From contig JAFZPH010000021.1 in the NCBI GenBank assembly GCA_017550405.1, positions 23,595 through 87,594 of the forward strand: a stretch of 64,000 bases of DNA. The letters run 5' to 3'. Each line of letters opens with the position of its first letter. Position 1 is the first letter of the stretch. Below are positions 45,160 to 53,394 of the stretch, in pieces. The notes beneath the pieces were generated by a model that saw only the letters and a list, made by a program, of their open reading frames with translations, had not been told where the DNA came from and ran no database searches. The position numbers and the translations under genes were made by a program. Source of the DNA: Bacteroidales bacterium (lineage in GTDB: Bacteria; Bacteroidota; Bacteroidia; Bacteroidales; P3).

Positions 45160-45942
45160 ATGAAACGTCTTATCGCTTACATCATGCTGGCCGCCGGCCT
45201 GTCGTCGTCGGCACAGACAGCGTTGCCCGACAGCACGCAGAGCGTCGCGCCTTACTTCTCGGTGAGCGCCGACACGCGCGTACGCTTTGCCCCAGGGAAC
45301 CTTCAGTACCAGCCGCAGACGCACCTGTGGCGTTTTGCATCGGAGCAGACCGAGACCATCGGCTGGCAGGAGAGCTACTCATACCCCAAATACAGGGGAT
45401 GGATTGACCTCTTCGGCTGGGGTACGGCATTGACCCCCAACAACTTCTCCGACCGCGACAACGAATATGCTTTTGTCGACTGGGGGCTCTTCTGCGGACT
45501 GCCCACGGGCGAGGGACGGCAGTGGCGCACACTGAGCCTTGACGAATGGACATACCTGCTGAGCCGCAGGCCCCACGCCCGCCGGCTTTATGCCCTGGCC
45601 TATGTGTGCGGGCGGTACGGCCTGATACTGCTGCCCGACAACTGGCAGCGTCCGAAGGGCGTGTACATGCGCACCGGCCCGAAAGAGGAGGGCACGAATG
45701 CTTACGATGCCGAGCGGTGGAAATTGCTGGAAGCCGCCGGAGCGGTGTTCCTCCCCGCCGAGACACGTCGCGCAGGGATACAGTCCCAAGGCAGCGCGGG
45801 AGCATGCCACTACTGGACATCGACCCCCCATCCGAAACAGGAGGGACAGGCTTTGTACCTGCTTGTTGACCAGTATCTGCCACAGATAAAACCGGCTCCA
45901 CGGTCGCAAGGGCTTTCCGTCCGCCTGGTGCAAGACATTTAA
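45160..45942 (+). CDS. Secreted Bacteroidales protein of unknown function
   Basis: A 260-residue exported protein; MKRLIAYIMLAAGLSSSAQ at 45160 is a signal peptide, so the longer ORF beginning at 44932 is rejected. The opening YFSVSADTRVRFAPGNLQYQ, then RFASEQTETIGW, GWIDLFGWGTALTPNN, and the closing HYWTSTPHP and LSVRLVQDI match a secreted family that is abundant in Bacteroidales and resembles Fibrobacter major paralogous or formylglycine-enzyme-like folds. No function is established to my knowledge. Gaps of 17 and 13 bp place it inside an operon with the membrane protein and the IspD-like enzyme. Confidence 0.7.
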   Translation: MKRLIAYIMLAAGLSSSAQTALPDSTQSVAPYFSVSADTRVRFAPGNLQYQPQTHLWRFASEQTETIGWQESYSYPKYRGWIDLFGWGTALTPNNFSDRDNEYAFVDWGLFCGLPTGEGRQWRTLSLDEWTYLLSRRPHARRLYALAYVCGRYGLILLPDNWQRPKGVYMRTGPKEEGTNAYDAERWKLLEAAGAVFLPAETRRAGIQSQGSAGACHYWTSTPHPKQEGQALYLLVDQYLPQIKPAPRSQGLSVRLVQDI

Positions 45943-45955
45943 CACCCCTTGCGTC

Positions 45956-46666
45956 ATGACCAATGTAGCAGTCATATTGGCAGGCGGCACGGGTTCGCGG
46001 ATGGGTGCCGACAGACCCAAGCAGTTTCTCCCCATCAACCCCGGCGACCAGTCGCCGCAAGCCGAGACGGTGATCGAACACACGGTAAAGGCCTTCGAGA
46101 CCGCCCCCACGGTGGATGAAATCACCATCGTGGTGCATCCTGAATGGAAAGAGTATACGCGCCTGTTGGCTCAACGCAACGATTGGCACAAGGTGAAACG
46201 TATCATACAGGGCGGCGACGAGCGGTATATGTCGAGTCTCAACGCCATAGCGGCCCACCTTGATTATCCCGACGACACCAATCTGCTGCTGCACGATGCC
46301 GCCCGCCCATGGGTAAGCGGGGAGGTGATTGCACGGGTGACCGAGGCGCTAAAGAGCCACGAGGCTGTGGCCGTGGGTATCCCCTCGACCGACACGGTGT
46401 GGGAAGTGCGACAGGACTTCGACCGCGACTTGAGCAAATTCATAGCCCGCATACCCGAACGCCACACCATGTGGCGTGCCCAGACCCCACAGGCCTTCCG
46501 CCTGCCCCTGATACGCGACGCCTACCAATGCGCCCTGCAAGACCCCCAATTCCACGCCACAGACGACTGCGGCGTAGTACGCCGCTACCTCCCTGGCACC
46601 AAGATAATCATCGTCCCCGGCGAAGAACAGAACCGCAAGATAACCTTCGCCGACGACCTGAGGTAA
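45956..46666 (+). CDS. ispD: IspD/TarI-family cytidylyltransferase
   Basis: A 236-residue nucleotidyltransferase. The N-terminal loop VILAGGTGSRMGADRPKQF binds CTP; LLHDAARPWVSG, VGIPSTDTVW, RAQTPQAFRL and the final ATDDCGVV and NRKITFADDL follow the IspD pattern. IspD makes CDP-methylerythritol in the non-mevalonate isoprenoid pathway; TarI makes CDP-ribitol from ribitol 5-phosphate and is hard to tell apart by eye. The gene lies 2.4 kb from a LicD-bearing phosphonate operon, so a polyol role cannot be excluded. The symbol is given with that reservation. Confidence 0.78.
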   Translation: MTNVAVILAGGTGSRMGADRPKQFLPINPGDQSPQAETVIEHTVKAFETAPTVDEITIVVHPEWKEYTRLLAQRNDWHKVKRIIQGGDERYMSSLNAIAAHLDYPDDTNLLLHDAARPWVSGEVIARVTEALKSHEAVAVGIPSTDTVWEVRQDFDRDLSKFIARIPERHTMWRAQTPQAFRLPLIRDAYQCALQDPQFHATDDCGVVRRYLPGTKIIIVPGEEQNRKITFADDLR

Positions 46667-46719
46667 CAAATCCCTTATAGGTCAATCAAATCATCGGGAT
46701 ACAACCTTTTTGCATACCG

Positions 46720-48966
46720 CTATCGAAGGAGGGTGACAGTCCCTGCCATAGTACGTTTGCCATTGGGGATTTTATCTATACGATAGACAACCCTGTAAAC
46801 ATACGTACCTTGCTCGCACAAAACACCATTCAAGGTTCCATCCCATGTTTGAGTAAGGCCATCGAATTTGGCAATTCGATTGCCCCAACGGTGATAGATA
46901 GAGACCTCAGCCTCTATTATCCCCGGCGAGCAAAATATACGGAAATGGCTGTTTGCATCCTGCAAAGAAGGTGTAAAAACATTCGGAGCCCATATAGCAA
47001 CCGAATCGACAGGTGTTTCAGGTTCAATGGGAATAGGACGACACGTCTTAGTGTGGAATCTAAGAATGGCAACACTATCGGCACCATGAACATTGTATTT
47101 CCGGACGATAGCCACACTATCGTCCTTGAACGAAACATTCCTCCACAAGAAAGGCAGGAGCGTGTCGCACACTACAGTATCATAAATCAGCGTATCATTA
47201 TACCATACTTTAAGATTATAGACATTGATGCTATCGCAACCATAGACAGTCTGATTAGCGAAAGTGTCATTCACCACGTCACCATAGTAGATTCTACCAC
47301 CAAATGTTTTGGGCAACGCATTCTCTACGCATGTATCATAGTAGACCCTGTGGAAATCGGGTCGGATATGGAGAGTGGTACATAGTGTATCATGAAGTTG
47401 AACAGCAAGGCCTTGCTCATTCGTATCGGTATAGCTGATATAAGCACATACTAACCGATCCCCCAAGGTGGTATAAACATGGCTGGCCGGATTGGAAGAT
47501 GCTGTTGCCCCGTCTCCAAAATCCCAATCGACAGTGAATGGATTAAAATCGGAACCTATGCGGAAGGATACTGTGTCTTTAATACATACATCGAATCCAT
47601 GGAGAGAGAATCGAGCGTTGTTTTCATTTACAAACAGTTCAAACTCTTTCTGCAACAGTTGGCCTGCAAACCCTAAGGGATATCCATAACTTACGCGATT
47701 CCCCGAGCCGAACAGAAAAGCGACAAAACCCGTTGAACTATTATCTACCAAAGTGTGTGAACCTTGATTTAAGGTTCGGCGGAAATAGGAATATTGAGGA
47801 TTGGAAGCCACTGGAGAAAAATAAGCAGACACTGAGACCCCATCCAGATAAATATAGGGGACGGCATCGTTGTGGCAGATTACATTTATCCAGTGGGAAG
47901 TAATATTACTTGTTGCAATGACAGGGAAACTGATACTACTATAACATTGCTCAAGGGGTGTTATGGTGGTCATTGCCGGGTCGCCGGCCCCTGCCCCATT
48001 GAAACTGGAGAAATATTGATAAACGACAGCAGGTTGGGATGTTTCAATATAGTCAGAGGTTTGAGTGGATGACATTCTGTATTGGTAAGTCTGAGAATTA
48101 GCCAGTGTAGCTACAACACTTCCATTGACGGAAACGGCACAATTATCATTCTTGGCTGTGATACGTACATAGTCCTTCAACGACAATCTCGAAGCAGGGA
48201 CGATGAATTTCTTTCCCCAACACTCAATAGGAGTAGCTTGCTCGACCACATGGTCGCAACTTGGTCCATCAGAATAAGACGGTATGTATACACAAGCGTC
48301 ACCATTAAATACAGCAATCTTCTTGTTGTTCAAAGCAGTGATACGAGTTCCTGATAAATCGCCAGGCTGCATACTACGAACCTGTAGCACCTGTCCAGCA
48401 TGCAAAAGTGTCATTGTGTAAGTCTGACCTGCATGGTAATTCCCGATGATGTCACCGGAAAGTGTAATAGAAACGGTAACACTATCCTCAGCAGCTACGA
48501 TGGCAAACTCGGCGCTATAACGATCGGAAGGGAACGTCTGGACAATATAATTAGAACCAAGCACTACAGTAGGCAAGATGTTTGCATAGTCGAGATTAGG
48601 ATAACCCTGAGTAATGGAATAAAGAGAAATTGTATCGGTAGATGTGACATGGAGTCCAGTGTTTGTCACGGCATTCGATAAAGTAGTATACGCCTGACTT
48701 AAAGGAATATATAACCGATTACTCATTGAAGGGTCTACTGAAAAAGTTTGACTCCAACCTGTATTGGGGTTTGATACAGTAGCAGAACAAGGGGTATGAC
48801 TTGTAGCAAAAATGCTAAGAGCTTGTGAGTGCATTGTAGTATCTATATTATCCATAAAAGTTAACCAGAAATCAGTCCCCATCGTACTTTGCCCCAAAGC
48901 AAAACGTGGTGTGGAAAGTGCACTTATAACCAATATAATAGAGAGTATGTGGTATTTTGGTTTCAT
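46720..48966 (-). CDS. T9SS type B surface protein with IgGFc-binding-like N-terminus
   Basis: A 748-residue secreted protein; the ATG at 48966 gives a signal peptide (HILSIILVISALSTPRFALGQ). The N-terminal region begins MGTDFWLTFMDN and continues with beta-rich GLHVTSTDTISLYS, ILPTVVLGSNYIVQTFP and CDHVVEQATPIECWGKKF, as in the IgGFc-binding-like domain found in many Bacteroidetes surface proteins. A PKD domain (VDWDFGDGATASSNPASHVY) follows at about 480-540, and the last 95 residues are a gliding-motility-associated type B sorting domain (APNVFTPSLQDAN, SIYHRWGNRIAKF, TWDGTLNG, GTYVYRVVY). Probably an adhesin-like or envelope-associated protein. Base composition is visibly more AT-rich than in the 30-46 kb genes, matching the divergent phosphonate operon. 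Confidence 0.87.
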   Translation of the reverse strand: MKPKYHILSIILVISALSTPRFALGQSTMGTDFWLTFMDNIDTTMHSQALSIFATSHTPCSATVSNPNTGWSQTFSVDPSMSNRLYIPLSQAYTTLSNAVTNTGLHVTSTDTISLYSITQGYPNLDYANILPTVVLGSNYIVQTFPSDRYSAEFAIVAAEDSVTVSITLSGDIIGNYHAGQTYTMTLLHAGQVLQVRSMQPGDLSGTRITALNNKKIAVFNGDACVYIPSYSDGPSCDHVVEQATPIECWGKKFIVPASRLSLKDYVRITAKNDNCAVSVNGSVVATLANSQTYQYRMSSTQTSDYIETSQPAVVYQYFSSFNGAGAGDPAMTTITPLEQCYSSISFPVIATSNITSHWINVICHNDAVPYIYLDGVSVSAYFSPVASNPQYSYFRRTLNQGSHTLVDNSSTGFVAFLFGSGNRVSYGYPLGFAGQLLQKEFELFVNENNARFSLHGFDVCIKDTVSFRIGSDFNPFTVDWDFGDGATASSNPASHVYTTLGDRLVCAYISYTDTNEQGLAVQLHDTLCTTLHIRPDFHRVYYDTCVENALPKTFGGRIYYGDVVNDTFANQTVYGCDSINVYNLKVWYNDTLIYDTVVCDTLLPFLWRNVSFKDDSVAIVRKYNVHGADSVAILRFHTKTCRPIPIEPETPVDSVAIWAPNVFTPSLQDANSHFRIFCSPGIIEAEVSIYHRWGNRIAKFDGLTQTWDGTLNGVLCEQGTYVYRVVYRIDKIPNGKRTMAGTVTLLR

Positions 48967-48970
48967 GATG

Positions 48971-48978
48971 CAAAGATA
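48971..48978 (-). promoter_or_regulatory. -7 box 4 bp from a start codon (TATCTTTG)
   Basis: TATCTTTG on the minus strand ends 4 bp before the ATG of the type B T9SS gene. If it is the promoter, transcription would begin at or next to the ATG, giving a leaderless mRNA. Confidence 0.45.
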
Positions 48979-49029
48979 CAAATATTTTTTTTATCTGAAA
49001 AATAATAATGACATATGGGAAAAAATGTG

Positions 49030-49037
49030 TACCTTTG
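49030..49037 (+). promoter_or_regulatory. Bacteroidetes -7 box for the phosphonate operon (TACCTTTG)
   Basis: TACCTTTG, 64 bp before the PEP mutase start and back to back with the box at 48971. Confidence 0.6.
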
Positions 49038-49101
49038 CAAGTCAATAGATACAATGTGGGGTTTATTAACTACCTGAACAGACAAACAAAAAGACAAACA
49101 C

Positions 49102-50415
49102 ATGGAAAAGAAAACCGTATATGTAGGGATGAGTGCCGATATGATTCATCCCGGTCACTTGAATATAATCAAAGAGGCCTGCAAGTTGGGCACGGTGACG
49201 GTTGGCGTACTGACCGACGCGGCAATAGCAAGTTACAAACGCCTGCCTTATCTGAATTATGAACAACGAGCAGAAATAGTTTCTAACATCAAGGGCGTAG
49301 ACAAGGTGGTTCCTCAGTCGACTCTGGATTACGTCCCCAATCTGCTTAAATACAAGCCTGACTATGTCGTTCACGGTGACGACTGGAAAGAGGGCGTTCA
49401 GCAAAAGACGCGGCAACGTATTATCGAGGTGATGTCCGAGTGGGGTGGCAAGGTGATTGATATTCCCTATACAAAGGGGTTCTCATCTACTGCCATGAAT
49501 CAAAGGCTAAAAGAGATAGGCACCACTCCTGAAATTAGGATGAAACGTCTTCGCCGATTGATTGCAGCCAAGAAGATTGTGAGGATTCTTGAATCACATA
49601 ACGGACTGACGGGTCTCATTATCGAAAATACAAACGTCATGATTGACGGTATGAAGCAGGAATTTGATGGGATGTGGGCCAGTTCACTTACCGATTCGAC
49701 CAGCAAGGGCAAGCCCGATATCGAGGCGGTAGATGTTACCACTCGTTTACACGACTTGAATGACGCTTTGGAGGTAACTACCAAACCCGTCATCTTCGAC
49801 GGCGATACCGGCGGAAAGGTTGAACATTTTGTCTTCACCGTCCGTACTCTCGAGCGTTTGGGTATTTCTGCTGTGATTATCGAGGACAAGGTCGGTTTGA
49901 AACAAAATTCTTTATTCGGAACAGATGCTGTACAGACTCAAGACAGCATCGAGGGTTTCTGTGCAAAGATACAGGCCGGAAAACGGGCACAGGTTACTGA
50001 GGATTTCATGATTATCGCCCGAATTGAAAGTTTGATAGCCGGCAAGCCTGTAGAAGATGCACTCGAGCGTGCCCACGCTTATGTACAGGCTGGCGCCGAC
50101 GGAGTAATGATTCATAGCAAGAATAAAGACGGTATGGACATTAAGGAGTTCTGCGAGCGTTTCCGCCAAAAGGATATGAACACTCCTATTGTGGCAGTAC
50201 CCACTACCTACAACCAGTTTACCGAAGATGAACTGGCCTCCTGGGGCATCAATGTGGTGATTTATGCCAATCACTTGTTACGGAGTGCCTACCCGGCTAT
50301 GTCGAACTGCGCCAAGTCCATCTTGACCCATGGCCGTAGCCTTGAGGCTTCAAACGACTACTGTATGCCTATTAAAGAGATATTGGAATTGATCCCTGGC
50401 ACTAAGAAGGGTTGA
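49102..50415 (+). CDS. aepX: Cytidylyltransferase-phosphoenolpyruvate mutase fusion
   Basis: A 437-residue cytoplasmic bifunctional enzyme. Residues 1-135 are a nucleotidyltransferase of the glycerol-phosphate cytidylyltransferase class: [18 protein letters not shown] with HxGH at 16-19, and FSSTAM near residue 130. Residues about 145-430 are PEP mutase, which rearranges PEP to phosphonopyruvate and forms the C-P bond; the diagnostic EDKxxxxxNS motif is intact as [10 protein letters not shown] (Glu261-Ser270), with [12 protein letters not shown] before it. That motif separates PepM from isocitrate lyase relatives. The N-terminal domain most likely makes a CMP-phosphonate. First gene of a four-gene operon. 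Confidence 0.94.
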   Translation: MEKKTVYVGMSADMIHPGHLNIIKEACKLGTVTVGVLTDAAIASYKRLPYLNYEQRAEIVSNIKGVDKVVPQSTLDYVPNLLKYKPDYVVHGDDWKEGVQQKTRQRIIEVMSEWGGKVIDIPYTKGFSSTAMNQRLKEIGTTPEIRMKRLRRLIAAKKIVRILESHNGLTGLIIENTNVMIDGMKQEFDGMWASSLTDSTSKGKPDIEAVDVTTRLHDLNDALEVTTKPVIFDGDTGGKVEHFVFTVRTLERLGISAVIIEDKVGLKQNSLFGTDAVQTQDSIEGFCAKIQAGKRAQVTEDFMIIARIESLIAGKPVEDALERAHAYVQAGADGVMIHSKNKDGMDIKEFCERFRQKDMNTPIVAVPTTYNQFTEDELASWGINVVIYANHLLRSAYPAMSNCAKSILTHGRSLEASNDYCMPIKEILELIPGTKKG

Positions 50416-50438
50416 ACTATCACTAATTTTGTTTAGTT

Positions 50439-51581
50439 ATGATTTCTCCTGAGTTTTTTATCAATACTCTATCAGAACATGGAGTGGATTTTTTTACAGG
50501 TGTGCCTGATTCTTTGCTGAAAAGTGTTTGTGCATACATTACCGACCACAAGGACAGCAACCATCACGTGATTGCCGCCAACGAAGGCGGTGCTGTCGCC
50601 CTTGCCACGGGCTATCATCTTGCAACCGGCCACATAGGATGTGTATATATGCAGAATTCGGGGTTGGGGAATGTGGTGAATCCTTTGGCTTCGCTCACCG
50701 ACCGAGAAGTATATGGTATTCCTATGCTTCTGTTGATAGGCTGGCGCGGAAGACCGGGGCAGCATGATGAACCTCAGCATGTGAAACAGGGTAAGATTAC
50801 TACAGGTTTATTGAATGTCTTGGGTGTAAACTATGAGGTTTTGAGCCACGATGAATCAATCGCCGCACGACAGATTGAACATGCGATGGACGAGATCAAG
50901 TGTCGGAGAGATGTGTTTGCTTTGGTTATAGAGAAAGACACTTTTGAACCATATACGCTACAACAGTCAACCGAAAACAATCTTTTGCTGGGAAGGGAAG
51001 AAGCCATAGGACTTATCGCGGATAGCATTGAGCATGATGCCGTAGTGGTAAGCACCACGGGCATGATTAGTCGCGAACTATTCGAGTACCGCACTGCAAA
51101 AGGAGAAGGCCATGAACGGGATTTCCTCACCGTGGGTTCTATGGGTCACGCGTCTCAGATAGCGCTGGGTATCGCGATGCAGCATCCCGAACGGAAAGTG
51201 TACTGTTTAGACGGAGACGGCGCCACTATTATGCACATGGGTGCCCTTGCCATTACTGGCAGCAGAAAACAAAAAAACTACGTTCATGTTGTGCTGAACA
51301 ATGGAGCACATGATAGCGTAGGTGGTCAACCTACAGCAGGGTTTGACATAGACCTTGTGCAGATTGCCTTGGGGTGTGGATACATGAAAGCCTTGCGCAT
51401 TGACAGCCGTGACGAATTGAACAATCTGAACAATATTTTAAAAGACATTGAAGGTCCCGTATTCGTTGAGATTCGTGTGCGACGTGGCAACAGAAAAGAC
51501 TTAGGCAGACCCACCACCACTCCGTCGGACAACAAGACGGCCTTAATGGATTTTTTGATGAAAGAAACTTCCAAGAAATGA
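50439..51581 (+). CDS. aepY: Phosphonopyruvate decarboxylase
   Basis: A 380-residue thiamine diphosphate enzyme that decarboxylates phosphonopyruvate to phosphonoacetaldehyde and pulls the unfavourable mutase reaction forward. N-terminal half: FFTGVPDSLLKSV, ANEGGAVALATGYHLATG with the activating glutamate, MQNSGLGNVVNPL, IGWRGRPGQHDEPQH. C-terminal half: the ThDP/Mg loop CLDGDGATIMHMG and LNNGAHDSVGGQPTAG. All are typical of this family. It starts 23 bp after aepX and overlaps the dehydrogenase gene by ATGA. Confidence 0.95.
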   Translation: MISPEFFINTLSEHGVDFFTGVPDSLLKSVCAYITDHKDSNHHVIAANEGGAVALATGYHLATGHIGCVYMQNSGLGNVVNPLASLTDREVYGIPMLLLIGWRGRPGQHDEPQHVKQGKITTGLLNVLGVNYEVLSHDESIAARQIEHAMDEIKCRRDVFALVIEKDTFEPYTLQQSTENNLLLGREEAIGLIADSIEHDAVVVSTTGMISRELFEYRTAKGEGHERDFLTVGSMGHASQIALGIAMQHPERKVYCLDGDGATIMHMGALAITGSRKQKNYVHVVLNNGAHDSVGGQPTAGFDIDLVQIALGCGYMKALRIDSRDELNNLNNILKDIEGPVFVEIRVRRGNRKDLGRPTTTPSDNKTALMDFLMKETSKK

Positions 51582-52678
51582 GCCAATACATTATCTGGGG
51601 CATAGACAATCTTGGCATCCTTCCGCCTGTTCAACATGGGATGAAACCGATGCTGGTGGCTGATGCTTCTTTCCCCTATCTTAACATCCACAATAAAGTG
51701 GAACAATATCTGCATGCTCAAGTGCTATTTGACTCCTTTGGTCCGAATCCTCTATACGAAGATGTTGTCAGGGGCGTTGAATTGTTTGAAAAAAACGGTT
51801 GTAATGCGATTGTAGCAGTTGGGGGAGGGAGCTGTATCGATGTGGCAAAATGTATTAAATTATTCAGCAAACTCCCACATGGTAGCAACTACCTACAGGC
51901 AGAATGGACCGATAGCGGAATCCCCCTGATAGCCATCCCCACCACTGCCGGTACAGGAAGCGAATCGACAAGATATGCCGTTATCTACTATGAAGGGGCT
52001 AAACAGTCCATATCCCACCCAAGTATCATCCCCGATTATGCAATACTTGAGCCTGAAGTCCTTTCGACCCTTCCTCTGTATCAAAAGAAATGCACTCTTC
52101 TAGATGCCCTATGTCAGGGCATTGAATCTTGGTGGTCCATCAACTCGACAGAACTCTCTATCTATCATTCGTCTTTTGCCGTGTCAACAATCATCGAGAA
52201 TATGGAGAACTACTTGAATGGTGGTGATTTACTGTCAACGCGCTTGGTGATGAATGCTGCAAACAGGGCGGGTCAGGCTATATGTATCACCCAAACCACT
52301 GCGCCTCATGCTTTCAGTTATAAACTAACTTCCATCTATGGCCTTCCTCACGGACATGCCGTGGCGGTGTGTCTCCCGGCTATATGGCAGTATATGTTGT
52401 CTGGCAAGAATAGTTGCATAGATAATAGAGGATGGAACTATGTACAAAGGCTTTTCGAGGCAATCTCGCAGGCATTGCACTGCTCCAGTCCTCAAGATGC
52501 TATTGATTGGTTCCAATCGATGCTTGTAAAACTTGAGATTAATCCTCCTTTGGCCAAAGCCCGTGAAAATGAGCTCAACCTGTTAACAGAATCCGTAAAT
52601 CCTATTCGACTTAAGAACAGCCCTGTGGCGATTGACCGGGATGCGGCTTACAACATATATAATTCTATCCTTCAATGA
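51578..52678 (+). CDS. Iron-containing alcohol dehydrogenase, probable phosphonoacetaldehyde reductase
   Basis: A 366-residue group III alcohol dehydrogenase. NAD(P) motif VAVGGGSCIDVAK and PTTAGTGSEST are intact. By spacing, the metal ligands are Asp176 and residue 180 in LLDALCQGIES, His244 in APHAFSY and His258 in LPHGHAV; position 180 is Gln where classical members such as FucO have His. The neighbours make phosphonoacetaldehyde, so reduction to 2-hydroxyethylphosphonate, as by PhpC, is the natural role. The operon lacks the aminotransferase that would give 2-aminoethylphosphonate. It overlaps genes on both sides by 4 bp. The Gln could change the metal or be a normal feature of this subfamily. 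Confidence 0.88.
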   Translation: MSQYIIWGIDNLGILPPVQHGMKPMLVADASFPYLNIHNKVEQYLHAQVLFDSFGPNPLYEDVVRGVELFEKNGCNAIVAVGGGSCIDVAKCIKLFSKLPHGSNYLQAEWTDSGIPLIAIPTTAGTGSESTRYAVIYYEGAKQSISHPSIIPDYAILEPEVLSTLPLYQKKCTLLDALCQGIESWWSINSTELSIYHSSFAVSTIIENMENYLNGGDLLSTRLVMNAANRAGQAICITQTTAPHAFSYKLTSIYGLPHGHAVAVCLPAIWQYMLSGKNSCIDNRGWNYVQRLFEAISQALHCSSPQDAIDWFQSMLVKLEINPPLAKARENELNLLTESVNPIRLKNSPVAIDRDAAYNIYNSILQ

Positions 52679-53373
52679 ATCGAGATCTTTTCGTCAAAAT
52701 AGCCATTAAGCTGGGTATTTATCCTCAGATGATGAAACTGGACAACCGAATCCAGATGCATAAGCAGAATAAAGCTTTTTCCGTTTACGGACTCCGCACA
52801 TTGCAACTTGCGGACGAAGCCGCCTTACAAACTCACTGCCGTCTCTTCCTCACTTTCGGTACCCTTCTCGGCGCCTATCGCAATAAAGGATTCATCCCAT
52901 ACGACTGCGACCTGGACACAGGCATGCTTTATAGCGACTATAATGATAACTTCATTAATGCCATGGAGCAAGCTGGATTAAAACACATCCGTCGGTATTA
53001 TGTAAAGGCGACCAATCGCATCTGCGAAGACAAATTCGACTATAAAGGCGTACATATTGATGTACACTATTATTACAAGGATGAAGAGGGGAATCTTTAT
53101 TGTGACTTATGCTTGCCTCACGAAACCAATGACTGGCGAACAGCGAATATGACTGACGGCTTTCCCTCTATCATTCGAACATGTCCAGACACTGAGTTAG
53201 AGAGGCACTCATTTCTTGGAATAGAATGCTTTATGCCCACAAAAACAGTGGAATGGTTAAGAACACTCTATGGTGAACACTTTATGACACCAGACCCCAA
53301 ATGGTCAATGAACGACCACAAACAGCGTTCACAATCTCGAGGCGAACGGCTATTCAGAATCGAATATCGCTAA
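52675..53373 (+). CDS. LicD-family phosphotransferase
   Basis: A 232-residue protein of the LicD nucleotidyltransferase fold. The signature LFLTFGTLLGAYRNKGFIPYD with DCDLDTGM (the family's DxD pair) is intact; later segments GVHIDVHYYYKD, and FLGIECFMPTKTVEWLRTLYG are also typical. LicD transfers phosphocholine from CDP-choline to LPS or teichoic acid. Here, at the end of a phosphonate operon with a fused cytidylyltransferase, the expected donor is CMP-2-hydroxyethylphosphonate and the acceptor a surface glycan; that is inference. It overlaps the dehydrogenase gene by ATGA and faces envC, with a CTTTCC/GGAAAG palindrome (53378-53391) between them. Confidence 0.9.
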   Translation: MNRDLFVKIAIKLGIYPQMMKLDNRIQMHKQNKAFSVYGLRTLQLADEAALQTHCRLFLTFGTLLGAYRNKGFIPYDCDLDTGMLYSDYNDNFINAMEQAGLKHIRRYYVKATNRICEDKFDYKGVHIDVHYYYKDEEGNLYCDLCLPHETNDWRTANMTDGFPSIIRTCPDTELERHSFLGIECFMPTKTVEWLRTLYGEHFMTPDPKWSMNDHKQRSQSRGERLFRIEYR

Positions 53374-53394
53374 TCATCTTTCCAAGGAAAGGGC

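Noticed and set aside
49102..50415. Isocitrate lyase or methylisocitrate lyase
   Set aside because: Same superfamily, but the EDKxxxxxNS motif and the next gene, phosphonopyruvate decarboxylase, identify PEP mutase.
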